Source: Candidatus Tagabacteria bacterium CG09_land_8_20_14_0_10_41_14
GTDB taxonomy: Bacteria; Patescibacteriota; Minisyncoccia; JAHISW01; Tagabacteraceae
Reading direction: 5' to 3'
Assembly: GCA_002774055.1 (NCBI GenBank)
Contig: PEZL01000045.1
Coordinates: forward strand, 1 to 13,694
DNA length: 13,694 bases
Below, in pieces: positions 5,086 through 10,865 of the stretch. The position numbers and the translations under genes were made by a program. The notes under the pieces were generated by a model, which searched no databases, was not told where the DNA came from, and worked only from the letters and a program-made list of their open reading frames with translations. Position 1 is the first letter of the stretch. Every line of letters starts with the position of its first letter.

Positions 5086-7197
5086 ATGTTATTAAAATCA
5101 CTCAAAATCTCCGGGTTTAAATCATTCGCCAAGCCGGCGATTTTGAATTTTCCCAGGACTGTTTCCGCGATTGTGGGACCTAATGGTTCCGGCAAATCCA
5201 ATGTCGCCGAAGCCATGGCCTGGGTTTTGGGGGAACAGTCAATGAAAAGTCTTCGCGGGAAAAAGGGCGAAGATTTAATTTTTAATGGTTCTGTGGGTTA
5301 TCCAGCCATGAATAAGGCTTCGGTGTCTTTGACTTTTTTTGACAAGGAGAGCGGAGACGAGGTTACTCTTTCGCGGACGGTTTACAGGGATGGCCTTAAT
5401 GAATATTTTATAAATGGCGCTCAAAGAAGGCTTAAAGATGTTGTGGATTTTTTGGCCCAAATAGGCATAGGCACCTTGAGGTATTATATTATATCCCAAG
5501 GAGAGGCCGACGGCATACTCCACGCCTCTTTGAAAGAAAGAAAGGAAATGATAGAAGACGCGCTTGGCCTGCGGATGTATCAGATTAAAAAAGAGGAAGG
5601 GGAAAGGAAACTTGAAAAAACAAAGGAGAATATAAAGCAGGTAGAATCTTTGCGCAGGGAAATACGGCCGCATCTGCGATTTTTGCAAAAACAAGCGGAC
5701 AAGATTGAGGAAATCTTTGTTCTAAAGGAAACATTAAAAAATCTTTGTCAGTCGTATTTTTCAAAGATAGAATCAAAATTTGAAAAAGATACGGCGTCTT
5801 TGGCCGCGGAGAGGAGAGAAATTGAAAATCAAATAGAACAAAGAGAAAAAGCAGCAGTAGAGATTAAGGAAGACGTTGATAAACTTAAAAAAGATAAAAA
5901 CAAAATAATTGAGGCTCGCCGGCGGGTGAACGAATTGGAGAGAGAAATGGGGCGTTACGAAGGGATTTTATCTCAGTTGAAAAATTCTTTCGCCGTTTCC
6001 GGGGAAACAAACAGATTTATAAATAATCTTGAAAGACAAATAGAACTTGCGCTTTCGGAAGAAAATCTCGTTAAGATAAAAATTCTTTTGAAAGAAATGA
6101 AAGAAAAAATCTCTGCCTTTTTTTCCAAAAAGCGTCTTGAAAAAAAAGAAAACGGGCAGGAGGAGCGATATCGGGAAATAGAAAAAAAATATAAAGAATT
6201 GCGCCGTTTGCTGGATGCCGCCAAGGCCGAGGAGGGAAAGTTTCAAAAAGAAAGTGAAGAAATGATTAAAATGGAAAGAAGGCTGGATGGCGCTGAATCC
6301 GACCTGGCTCGCGCGAGAAACGCGCTGCGTTCGTTTGGGGAAAAAGGACGGAATATTAAAGACTGGCATGATAGGGAGATGAGGGATTTGAAAGAAACCG
6401 AGGTTTTCGTGGGCGAAAAAATACCGATTAAGCCAACAGAAGTTCTTGGCGAGTCTTTTTTGGAAAAAGAAAGGCGTGAGATTGAGAAAATTAAAATCAA
6501 GATAGAAGAAAGCGGCGGTATGGGTGAGGAGGTTAAGAAAGAATATGAAGAGATAAAAAACAGGGACGAATTTCTCTCGTCTCAAATAGATGATTTGGAA
6601 AAAACGGCGGATTCTTTGAAAGACTTAATAAAACAATTGGAAGAAAAATTGCGCGATGATTTTAATGAGGGAATTGTAAAAATAAATAAGGAGTTTAAGA
6701 GATTTTTTGAGCTCATGTTTGATGGCGGCAGGGCTTGGTTGGTTGTAAAAAAAATTTCGCCTCAGCCAAGGGCCGGGGCGAAAATTAAGGCTGATGAAGA
6801 TTTGGAGGAAGAAAACTCCGAAGTCAAAAAGGGAGAAGGTCTTGAGGTGGAAGTGCGTTTGCCCGGAAAAAAAGCCGGTTCGCTTAGCATGCTTTCCGGC
6901 GGCGAGCGGGCGCTCACTTCCATTGCCTTGCTCTTCGCGGTTTCCAGGGTAAATCCTCCGCCGTTTCTGATTTTGGATGAAACGGACGCGGCGCTTGACG
7001 AATCTAATTCGCGAAAATATTCAATGATGCTTAAAGACTTGAGCAAAAAAACTCAGTTGGTTTTGATAACGCATAATAGGGAAACCATGAGCGCGGCCGA
7101 TGTGCTTTACGGTGTTACCATGGGTAGTGACGGAGTTTCCGGATTGCTGTCGGTAAAACTGGAAGAGGCCGAAGATTTAGTTGAACCGACATCGTAA
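5086..7197 (+). CDS. smc: SMC-family chromosome partition ATPase, short form without recognisable hinge
   Basis: Organises and helps segregate the chromosome through ATP-driven DNA entrapment. Head motifs are complete: Walker A GPNGSGKS (31-38), Q-loop Q138 in ISQGEADGI, signature LSGGER (603-608), Walker B FLILDE (D631, E632), and THNRETM with the switch His. Arms rich in K/E/R heptads occupy about 165-300 and 355-535, and the neck before the C-terminal head (KEYEEIKNRDEFLSSQIDDLEK) aligns with ordinary SMC. Total length is 703, against about 1,150-1,190. The place where the roughly 160-residue globular hinge should be (about 300-350) is only a short helical-looking stretch with no glycine-rich hinge motif and no CXXC zinc hook. 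SMC rather than RecN/RecF is supported by the FKSFA N terminus and the LDETDAALDESN end. scpA/scpB are not adjacent. Confidence 0.9.
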   Translation: MLLKSLKISGFKSFAKPAILNFPRTVSAIVGPNGSGKSNVAEAMAWVLGEQSMKSLRGKKGEDLIFNGSVGYPAMNKASVSLTFFDKESGDEVTLSRTVYRDGLNEYFINGAQRRLKDVVDFLAQIGIGTLRYYIISQGEADGILHASLKERKEMIEDALGLRMYQIKKEEGERKLEKTKENIKQVESLRREIRPHLRFLQKQADKIEEIFVLKETLKNLCQSYFSKIESKFEKDTASLAAERREIENQIEQREKAAVEIKEDVDKLKKDKNKIIEARRRVNELEREMGRYEGILSQLKNSFAVSGETNRFINNLERQIELALSEENLVKIKILLKEMKEKISAFFSKKRLEKKENGQEERYREIEKKYKELRRLLDAAKAEEGKFQKESEEMIKMERRLDGAESDLARARNALRSFGEKGRNIKDWHDREMRDLKETEVFVGEKIPIKPTEVLGESFLEKERREIEKIKIKIEESGGMGEEVKKEYEEIKNRDEFLSSQIDDLEKTADSLKDLIKQLEEKLRDDFNEGIVKINKEFKRFFELMFDGGRAWLVVKKISPQPRAGAKIKADEDLEEENSEVKKGEGLEVEVRLPGKKAGSLSMLSGGERALTSIALLFAVSRVNPPPFLILDETDAALDESNSRKYSMMLKDLSKKTQLVLITHNRETMSAADVLYGVTMGSDGVSGLLSVKLEEAEDLVEPTS

Positions 7198-7205
7198 GTC
7201 GGTTC
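7183..7205 (+). terminator. Hairpin over the smc stop codon
   Basis: GAACCGAC (7183-7190) pairs perfectly with GTCGGTTC (7198-7205), and the loop contains the smc TAA (7195-7197). The downstream sequence is only loosely T-rich (GTTTGACTGATTTATTTTT), so intrinsic termination is possible but not canonical. The rpsP -35 box begins 2 bp later. Confidence 0.45.
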
Positions 7206-7207
7206 GT

Positions 7208-7235
7208 TTGACTGATTTATTTTTATTGCTATAAT
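7208..7235 (+). promoter_or_regulatory. Strong promoter for rpsP, nearly leaderless
   Basis: TTGACT (7208-7213), 16 bp, and a perfect TATAAT (7230-7235) preceded by TG at 7227-7228 (extended -10). The rpsP ATG is at 7246, so the leader would be about 3-4 nt and cannot hold a Shine-Dalgarno. This is the best promoter in the window. Confidence 0.8.
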
Positions 7236-7245
7236 AAAGTCCAAT

Positions 7246-7629
7246 ATGCTAAGGATAAGATTAAACAGAGTTGGCCGTAAGCATGACCCATCGTATAGGT
7301 TGGTGGTTACGGATTCAAGAAAAGCGCCGCAGGCGGGAGCCTATTTGGAAAACCTTGGTTTTTGCGATTTTCGTAAAGATAAATTTCAGTTGAAAGAAGA
7401 ACGAATAAAATATTGGATATTTCAAGGGGCGCAGCTTTCCGATACGGTTCATAATGTTTTGGTTTCGGAAAAAATTATAGAAGGAAAGAAGAAAGACGTT
7501 TCAAGTAAGCGAAAGAGGAAGAAGAAGGCCGTTGAAGAAAAAAAAGAAGCGTCTGAAAAAGCGGCAGTCCTAGAAACAAAAACAAAAGCAGAAAAAACGT
7601 CGGAAATAAATGAAGAACCGATCGCTTGA
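7246..7629 (+). CDS. rpsP: 30S ribosomal protein S16 with charged C-terminal extension
   Basis: Small-subunit assembly protein. The start LRIRLNRVGRKHDPSYRLVVTDSR and then AYLENLGF and IKYWIFQGAQLSDTVHNVL are the S16 core (residues 1-80). Residues after about 85 form a Lys/Glu/Ala-rich low-complexity tail of about 40 residues. The full length is 127. The ATG is fixed by the conserved LRIRL start and lies 10 bp after a strong -10 box. It heads the conserved rpsP-KH-trmD order; rimM is missing from this cluster. Confidence 0.95.
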   Translation: MLRIRLNRVGRKHDPSYRLVVTDSRKAPQAGAYLENLGFCDFRKDKFQLKEERIKYWIFQGAQLSDTVHNVLVSEKIIEGKKKDVSSKRKRKKKAVEEKKEASEKAAVLETKTKAEKTSEINEEPIA

Positions 7630-7653
7630 CGTAAAATTAATTTTGAGTATAAT
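7626..7653 (+). promoter_or_regulatory. Promoter for the KH-domain gene (TTGACG-16-TATAAT)
   Basis: TTGACG (7626-7631) overlaps the rpsP stop codon (TGA 7627-7629), and TATAAT is at 7648-7653. Initiation near 7660 would give a leader of about 41 nt to ATG 7701, unlike the near-leaderless neighbours. No obvious Shine-Dalgarno is seen in it. Confidence 0.7.
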
Positions 7654-7700
7654 GTTACTAAGGTTTTATAAAGTCAGGTCGAAATTATATTTAACAGATA

Positions 7701-8036
7701 ATGAAACACGATATCATGGCAGAGAAGTTCAAAGATCAGGAATTTCTGGAATATGTCGTTAAGGCATTGGTGGATAATCCTGATGACGTAAAGGTTGAAA
7801 GAAGGGTTGATGAGATGGGGGTTTTGCTCAATTTGAAAATAAACTCTCAGGACATGGGAAAAATCATTGGCCGAAACGGCAACACCGCCAAGTCAATCCG
7901 CAATCTTTTGAGGGTGGTTGGGTTGAAAAATCAGGCTCGCGTAAATCTTAAGATTGAAGAGCCGGAAGGCGGACGCGCTCCACGCAGAAGCGAAGACCGG
8001 AGCATGGACGAAGTCGTGGACGACCTTAAGTTGTAA
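7701..8036 (+). CDS. khpA: KH-domain RNA-binding protein, KhpA-like
   Basis: Small RNA-binding protein of the KhpA/YlqC family, usually encoded between rpsP and rimM/trmD. EYVVKALVDNPDDVKVE is the usual family opening. The KH GXXG loop is GRNG at 57-60 within MGKIIGRNGNTAKSIRNLLR. After the KH fold (to about 95) comes a short charged tail, RAPRRSEDRSMDEVVDDLKL. Two starts are possible, ATG 7701 and ATG 7716 (MAEKFKDQEF); both keep the whole domain and neither has a Shine-Dalgarno. In Gram-positive bacteria KhpA partners KhpB in RNA regulation; that partner is not visible here. Confidence 0.88.
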   Translation: MKHDIMAEKFKDQEFLEYVVKALVDNPDDVKVERRVDEMGVLLNLKINSQDMGKIIGRNGNTAKSIRNLLRVVGLKNQARVNLKIEEPEGGRAPRRSEDRSMDEVVDDLKL

Positions 8037-8053
8037 AATTTTATAGATTTTTT

Positions 8054-8090
8054 AGAAAGCCGTCCTTGGTTTATCCGGGGGCGGCTTTCT
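8054..8090 (+). terminator. Hairpin after the KH gene
   Basis: AGAAAGCCG (8054-8062) pairs perfectly with CGGCTTTCT (8082-8090), and the stem can extend inward through T-G and two C-G pairs. The trailing bases GGTATTATTATAATG are not a U-tract, so termination is possible but unproven. A TATAAT at 8099-8104 follows without a good -35. Confidence 0.45.
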
Positions 8091-8104
8091 GGTATTATTA
8101 TAAT

Positions 8105-8199
8105 GCGATGCCAATATGCGAATTTCATGCTAATTACGCGAATTGCGAATATTTGTAATTCGTAGACTAGCATAAGATTTGTAGATTTGCATAATATTT
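8105..8199. repeat. Repeat-rich leader before trmD with imperfect inverted repeat
   Basis: The interval is made of words such as ATATGCGAATT, TACGCGAATT and TGTAATTCG. The arm at 8128-8144 (beginning TGCTAATTACG) pairs imperfectly with 8157-8172 (ending GACTAGCA): TGCTA/TAGCA is perfect, then ACG/CGT and AATT/AATT with a gap. No Shine-Dalgarno precedes trmD, and I see no convincing promoter near its ATG. Confidence 0.45.
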
Positions 8200-8874
8200 A
8201 TGATTTTTCATATATTTACAATTTTTCCGGAAGTTTTTAAAGAATATTTTAATACGTCAATTATTGGGCGCGCCCAAAAAAAGAAATTAATAAAAATAAA
8301 AGTTTACGACATTAGAAAATTTGCGAAAGATAAACATAGAACTACTGATGACAGGCCTTTTGGCGGTGGCGCCGGAATGGTTTTAAAAATTGAACCAATT
8401 ATTAAAGCAGTTAGTTCAATTTTAAATTCGAAATTCGAAATTCGAAATTCGAAATTTATCATCCTGTCTCCTGCCGGCAAAAAGTTTGATCAAAAGATGG
8501 CAAAAAGTTACGCAAATAAATATGAAAATATTATATTGCTATGCGGTCATTATGAAGGTATAGATGAACGAATCAAAAAAATTGTTTCGGATTTCGGATT
8601 TCGGATTTCGGATTTGTCTATTGGTCCTTATATTCTAACCGGCGGAGAATTGCCAGCCGCGGTGGTGGTGGATACGATATCGCGCCATATCCCCGGTGTT
8701 TTGGGTAAAGAGGAATCGCTGGAAGAAATAAAAGGTTCTTATCCGGTTTACACTCGCCCTGAGATTTTTGAGTATAAGGGTAAAAAATATCGCGCGCCCC
8801 GGATTTTATTGTCGGGAGACCATAAAAAAATAGAAGCCTGGAGAAAATCTCATTCAAAATCCACGTTTGTATGA
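8200..8874 (+). CDS. trmD: tRNA (guanine-N1)-methyltransferase, G37-specific
   Basis: Methylates G37 next to the anticodon with S-adenosylmethionine to prevent frameshifting. Conserved blocks appear in order: FTIFPEVF, DIRKFAKDKHRTTDDRPFGGGAGMV (38-61), IILSPAGKKFDQ, the knot segment LLCGHYEGIDER (114-124), SIGPYILTGGELPA (140-153), SRHIPGVLG and VYTRPEIFEY. The core is intact at 224 residues. Two loops are written in 7-bp tandem repeats: residues 75-84 (around KFEIRNS) and 129-138 (VSDFGFRISD). The second adds about five residues relative to E. coli just before the SAM-binding SIG loop. The stop overlaps the transporter start (ATGA). rplS, the usual downstream neighbour, is absent. Confidence 0.94.
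   Translation: MIFHIFTIFPEVFKEYFNTSIIGRAQKKKLIKIKVYDIRKFAKDKHRTTDDRPFGGGAGMVLKIEPIIKAVSSILNSKFEIRNSKFIILSPAGKKFDQKMAKSYANKYENIILLCGHYEGIDERIKKIVSDFGFRISDLSIGPYILTGGELPAAVVVDTISRHIPGVLGKEESLEEIKGSYPVYTRPEIFEYKGKKYRAPRILLSGDHKKIEAWRKSHSKSTFV
8424..8451 (+). repeat. 4 x 7-bp tandem repeat (AAATTCG) in frame within trmD
   Basis: Four perfect contiguous AAATTCG units, followed by the near-copy AAATTTA. They are read in frame as part of the loop before the IILSPAGKK strand. Confidence 0.95.
8585..8612 (+). repeat. 4 x 7-bp tandem repeat (TTTCGGA) in frame within trmD
   Basis: Four perfect contiguous TTTCGGA units, then TTTG. They are read in frame as VSDFGFRISD, immediately before the cofactor-binding SIGPYIL segment. 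Confidence 0.95.
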
Positions 8875-9749
8875 GCTGGTTACTTTTATCAATCGTTGCT
8901 TATTTTTTAACCGCCATTGTGACAGTGGTGGATAAGTTTCTTCTGGAACAAAGGTTGAGAAATCCTTTGGTTTTTACTCTTTATGTGGGTATTTTGAATT
9001 CTTTGGCTTTTTTGTTGTGGCCTTTCGATTTTTCTTTTTTGGATTTTAGGACTACTTTTTTGGCTTTTACCGCCGGCGTAACTTTTTTGGCCGCGATTTT
9101 TTTCTTTTATTCGGCTGTGAAGAAGGGAGAAATTTCAAGAGTAGTCGCTTTTGTTGGCGGCGTTTCCCCTATTTTTCTTTTTGGTCTATCCCACCTTTTT
9201 TTGTCGGAGCGGCTGCCGGTTTTTTGGCTGGCAAGCTTTTTTTTATTAGTATTGGGAGGTTTGATTTTGGCTTTTGAAAGAAGCGGCGTGAACTTTTTTT
9301 ATTCTTTTTTTGCTTCCCTTTTTTTTGCGGTAACCTTTTTTTGCACCAAGATGGTTTTTACGGGAACCACTTTTATAAACGGATTTGTTTGGATTAGGGC
9401 GGGAACGGTGTTTGCGGCTGTTTTAATTTTTTTCTTTTTTCTCTTGAGAAAATTCAGATTCGGGGGTTATGTAAAAATTCCGAAAGAAACTCTTTTTCTT
9501 TTTGCGGGGAACAAGGCGCTCGGAGCTTTGTCTTTCGGTGTTTTGAACTACGCCATTATGCTGGGGCCGGTGGCTTTGATTAACGCGCTGCAGGGGACGG
9601 AGTATGTTTTTATTTTTTTAATCGTTTTGTTTTTTACTTATTTCCGTCCGGATTTCGTGCGGGAGTCTTTTACTTTTGAGAAATCGGCGCAGAAAATTTT
9701 GGGAATTATTTTGGTATCAGCCGGAGCCTTTGTTTTGTTCTTTTTTTAA
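8871..9749 (+). CDS. EamA/DMT-family membrane transporter
   Basis: Integral membrane protein of 292 residues with about ten hydrophobic segments spread over its whole length and two similar halves, as in drug/metabolite (EamA) permeases. Typical features are the N-terminal LLLSIVAYFLTAIVTVVDKFLL, an early FFFYSAVKKGEISRVVAFVGGVSPIFLF followed by LSERL, and the second half's LNYAIMLGPVALINALQGTEYVFIFL, where the SERL-like position is replaced by a PDFVRES segment. The substrate cannot be read from sequence. Its ATG overlaps the trmD stop (ATGA), so the two are probably coupled although functionally unrelated. The stop is immediately followed by a structured element leading into the GH5-like gene. 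T-rich codon use reflects its hydrophobicity. Confidence 0.8.
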   Translation: MSWLLLSIVAYFLTAIVTVVDKFLLEQRLRNPLVFTLYVGILNSLAFLLWPFDFSFLDFRTTFLAFTAGVTFLAAIFFFYSAVKKGEISRVVAFVGGVSPIFLFGLSHLFLSERLPVFWLASFFLLVLGGLILAFERSGVNFFYSFFASLFFAVTFFCTKMVFTGTTFINGFVWIRAGTVFAAVLIFFFFLLRKFRFGGYVKIPKETLFLFAGNKALGALSFGVLNYAIMLGPVALINALQGTEYVFIFLIVLFFTYFRPDFVRESFTFEKSAQKILGIILVSAGAFVLFFF

Positions 9750-9873
9750 ATCCCGTTAGTGACAACAAACCATGATTTATCTATATCCAAAATTGGCATT
9801 AATAATTAATAATCAGGAGTCATCTAGACGGCCGAGTTACGGTCATCTAAAGATGACCTGTCGCTAACGGGAT
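9750..9873 (+). promoter_or_regulatory. Structured 124-bp leader element with long outer stem over the next start codon
   Basis: ATCCCGTTAGTGACA (9750-9764) and TGTCGCTAACGGGAT (9859-9873) are complementary at 14 of 15 positions. The A and T of the downstream ATG (9872-9874) sit in the right arm. Directly inside it is a perfect 8-bp hairpin, GGTCATCT (9841-9848), AA, AGATGACC (9851-9858). An upstream copy GTCATCT (9819-9825) could pair with the same 3' arm instead. A further 5-bp stem (9830-9834 with 9840-9844, loop AGTTA) also competes, and CCAAAATTGG lies near 9787. I recognise no known riboswitch class. It could also be a small inverted-repeat element. Confidence 0.6.
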
Positions 9874-10861
9874 GAAATTAAAAAAAATATTGCTGATTTC
9901 CGCTGTTTTTATAGCCATTGTTTTTACGGGGTCGTTTTTTTTGCTGAAAAGAGTTCCTGTTGCGGAGGTAAAAAGCTTCGGCGTAACTTTTTCAAAAATT
10001 CAGGCGGAGCGGTTGGGCTTGGATTGGCAAGAGGCCTATCTCGCGATATTGAATGATTTGGAAATTAAAAAAATAAGAATACCTGTTTATTGGCAGGAGG
10101 TGGAAGCTCAAAAAGACGCGTTTAACTTTGTTTCAATTGATTGGATGGTGGAGAAGGCGGAAGAACATGAGGCGGAAATTATTTTGGCTGTTGGCAGAAA
10201 ATTGCCCAGGTGGCCGGAATGTCATGAACCCGAATGGGTTCAATCTCAAAATGCAAATCTTAAATCTCAAAAATTATTAGATTACATCAAAAAAACTATT
10301 GAACGATACGATACTCACCCGGCGGTGTGGGCTTGGCAGGTGGAAAATGAGCCGTTTTTGAGGTTTGGCGAATGTCCGCATTCCGAAATTAAAAAAAATT
10401 TAGATGAAGAAATCGCGCTCGTCCGGTTTTTGTCGGATAAGCCGATTATAATTACCGACGGCGGGGAATTTGGCGATTGGTTCAGGGCGTATAAGCGGGC
10501 GGATATTTTTGGCTCAACGATGTACAGGCATGTTTACGGCGAGTGGTTTGGAGAGATTACTTATCCGATACCTTCTTTTTTCTTTCGGCTGAAACACGGG
10601 CTGGTGGAATTGTTTTATGATAAAAAACCATCTTTGGTTATTGAACTTCAGGCAGAGCCGTGGGGTGATAAGCCGATAGAAGAAACGGACATAGACGAGC
10701 AGTTGCGGCTTTTTGGCCCGGAGAGATTTGGCGAAATGATGGAATATATCAAAGGAACTGGATTTGACACGTTTTATCTCTGGGGCGCGGAGTGGTGGTA
10801 TTTGTTAAAAGAAAAAGGGCATCCCGAAATGTGGGAATTGGTTAAGGATATGATAAAATAA
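9872..10861 (+). CDS. GH5-like glycoside hydrolase, membrane-anchored
   Basis: The N terminus (1-26) is a basic KLKK followed by a hydrophobic stretch and no clear cleavage site, so a secreted or membrane-anchored enzyme is likely. The rest resembles a cellulase-type (clan GH-A) TIM barrel: FGVTFSKIQAERLGLDWQEAY, KIRIPVYWQEVE, AVGRKLPRWPE, WAWQVENEPF with the acid/base Glu at 160 (NEP), and LVIELQAEPWG near the seventh strand with the nucleophile at E258 or E262. It ends with FYLWGAEWWYLL. Length is 329. The exact family and substrate are not determinable. Its start codon is buried in a long stem, and residues 124-135 (QSQNANLKSQKL) come from a 7-bp repeat. The GH1 gene begins 4 bp after its stop. 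Confidence 0.75.
   Translation: MKLKKILLISAVFIAIVFTGSFFLLKRVPVAEVKSFGVTFSKIQAERLGLDWQEAYLAILNDLEIKKIRIPVYWQEVEAQKDAFNFVSIDWMVEKAEEHEAEIILAVGRKLPRWPECHEPEWVQSQNANLKSQKLLDYIKKTIERYDTHPAVWAWQVENEPFLRFGECPHSEIKKNLDEEIALVRFLSDKPIIITDGGEFGDWFRAYKRADIFGSTMYRHVYGEWFGEITYPIPSFFFRLKHGLVELFYDKKPSLVIELQAEPWGDKPIEETDIDEQLRLFGPERFGEMMEYIKGTGFDTFYLWGAEWWYLLKEKGHPEMWELVKDMIK
10242..10276 (+). repeat. Degenerate 5 x 7-bp repeat in frame within the GH5-like gene
   Basis: AATCTCA, AAATGCA, AATCTTA, AATCTCA and AAAATTA follow each other at a period of 7. They encode QSQNANLKSQKL in a loop between the RKLPRWPE block and the NEP strand. Confidence 0.65.
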
Positions 10862-10865
10862 GAAT

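Noticed and set aside
5968..6585. Minus-strand frame of about 205 codons within smc
   Set aside because: Its Phe/Leu-rich translation is the expected complement of the Lys/Glu-rich coiled coil; no start signal or family match.
9750..9873. Integron attC site or small transposon end
   Set aside because: The arms run GTTAG...CTAAC, the reverse of the RYYYAAC...GTTRRRY order of attC sites; no integrase or transposase is nearby and no target-site duplication is visible. The mobile-element possibility is kept only as an alternative.
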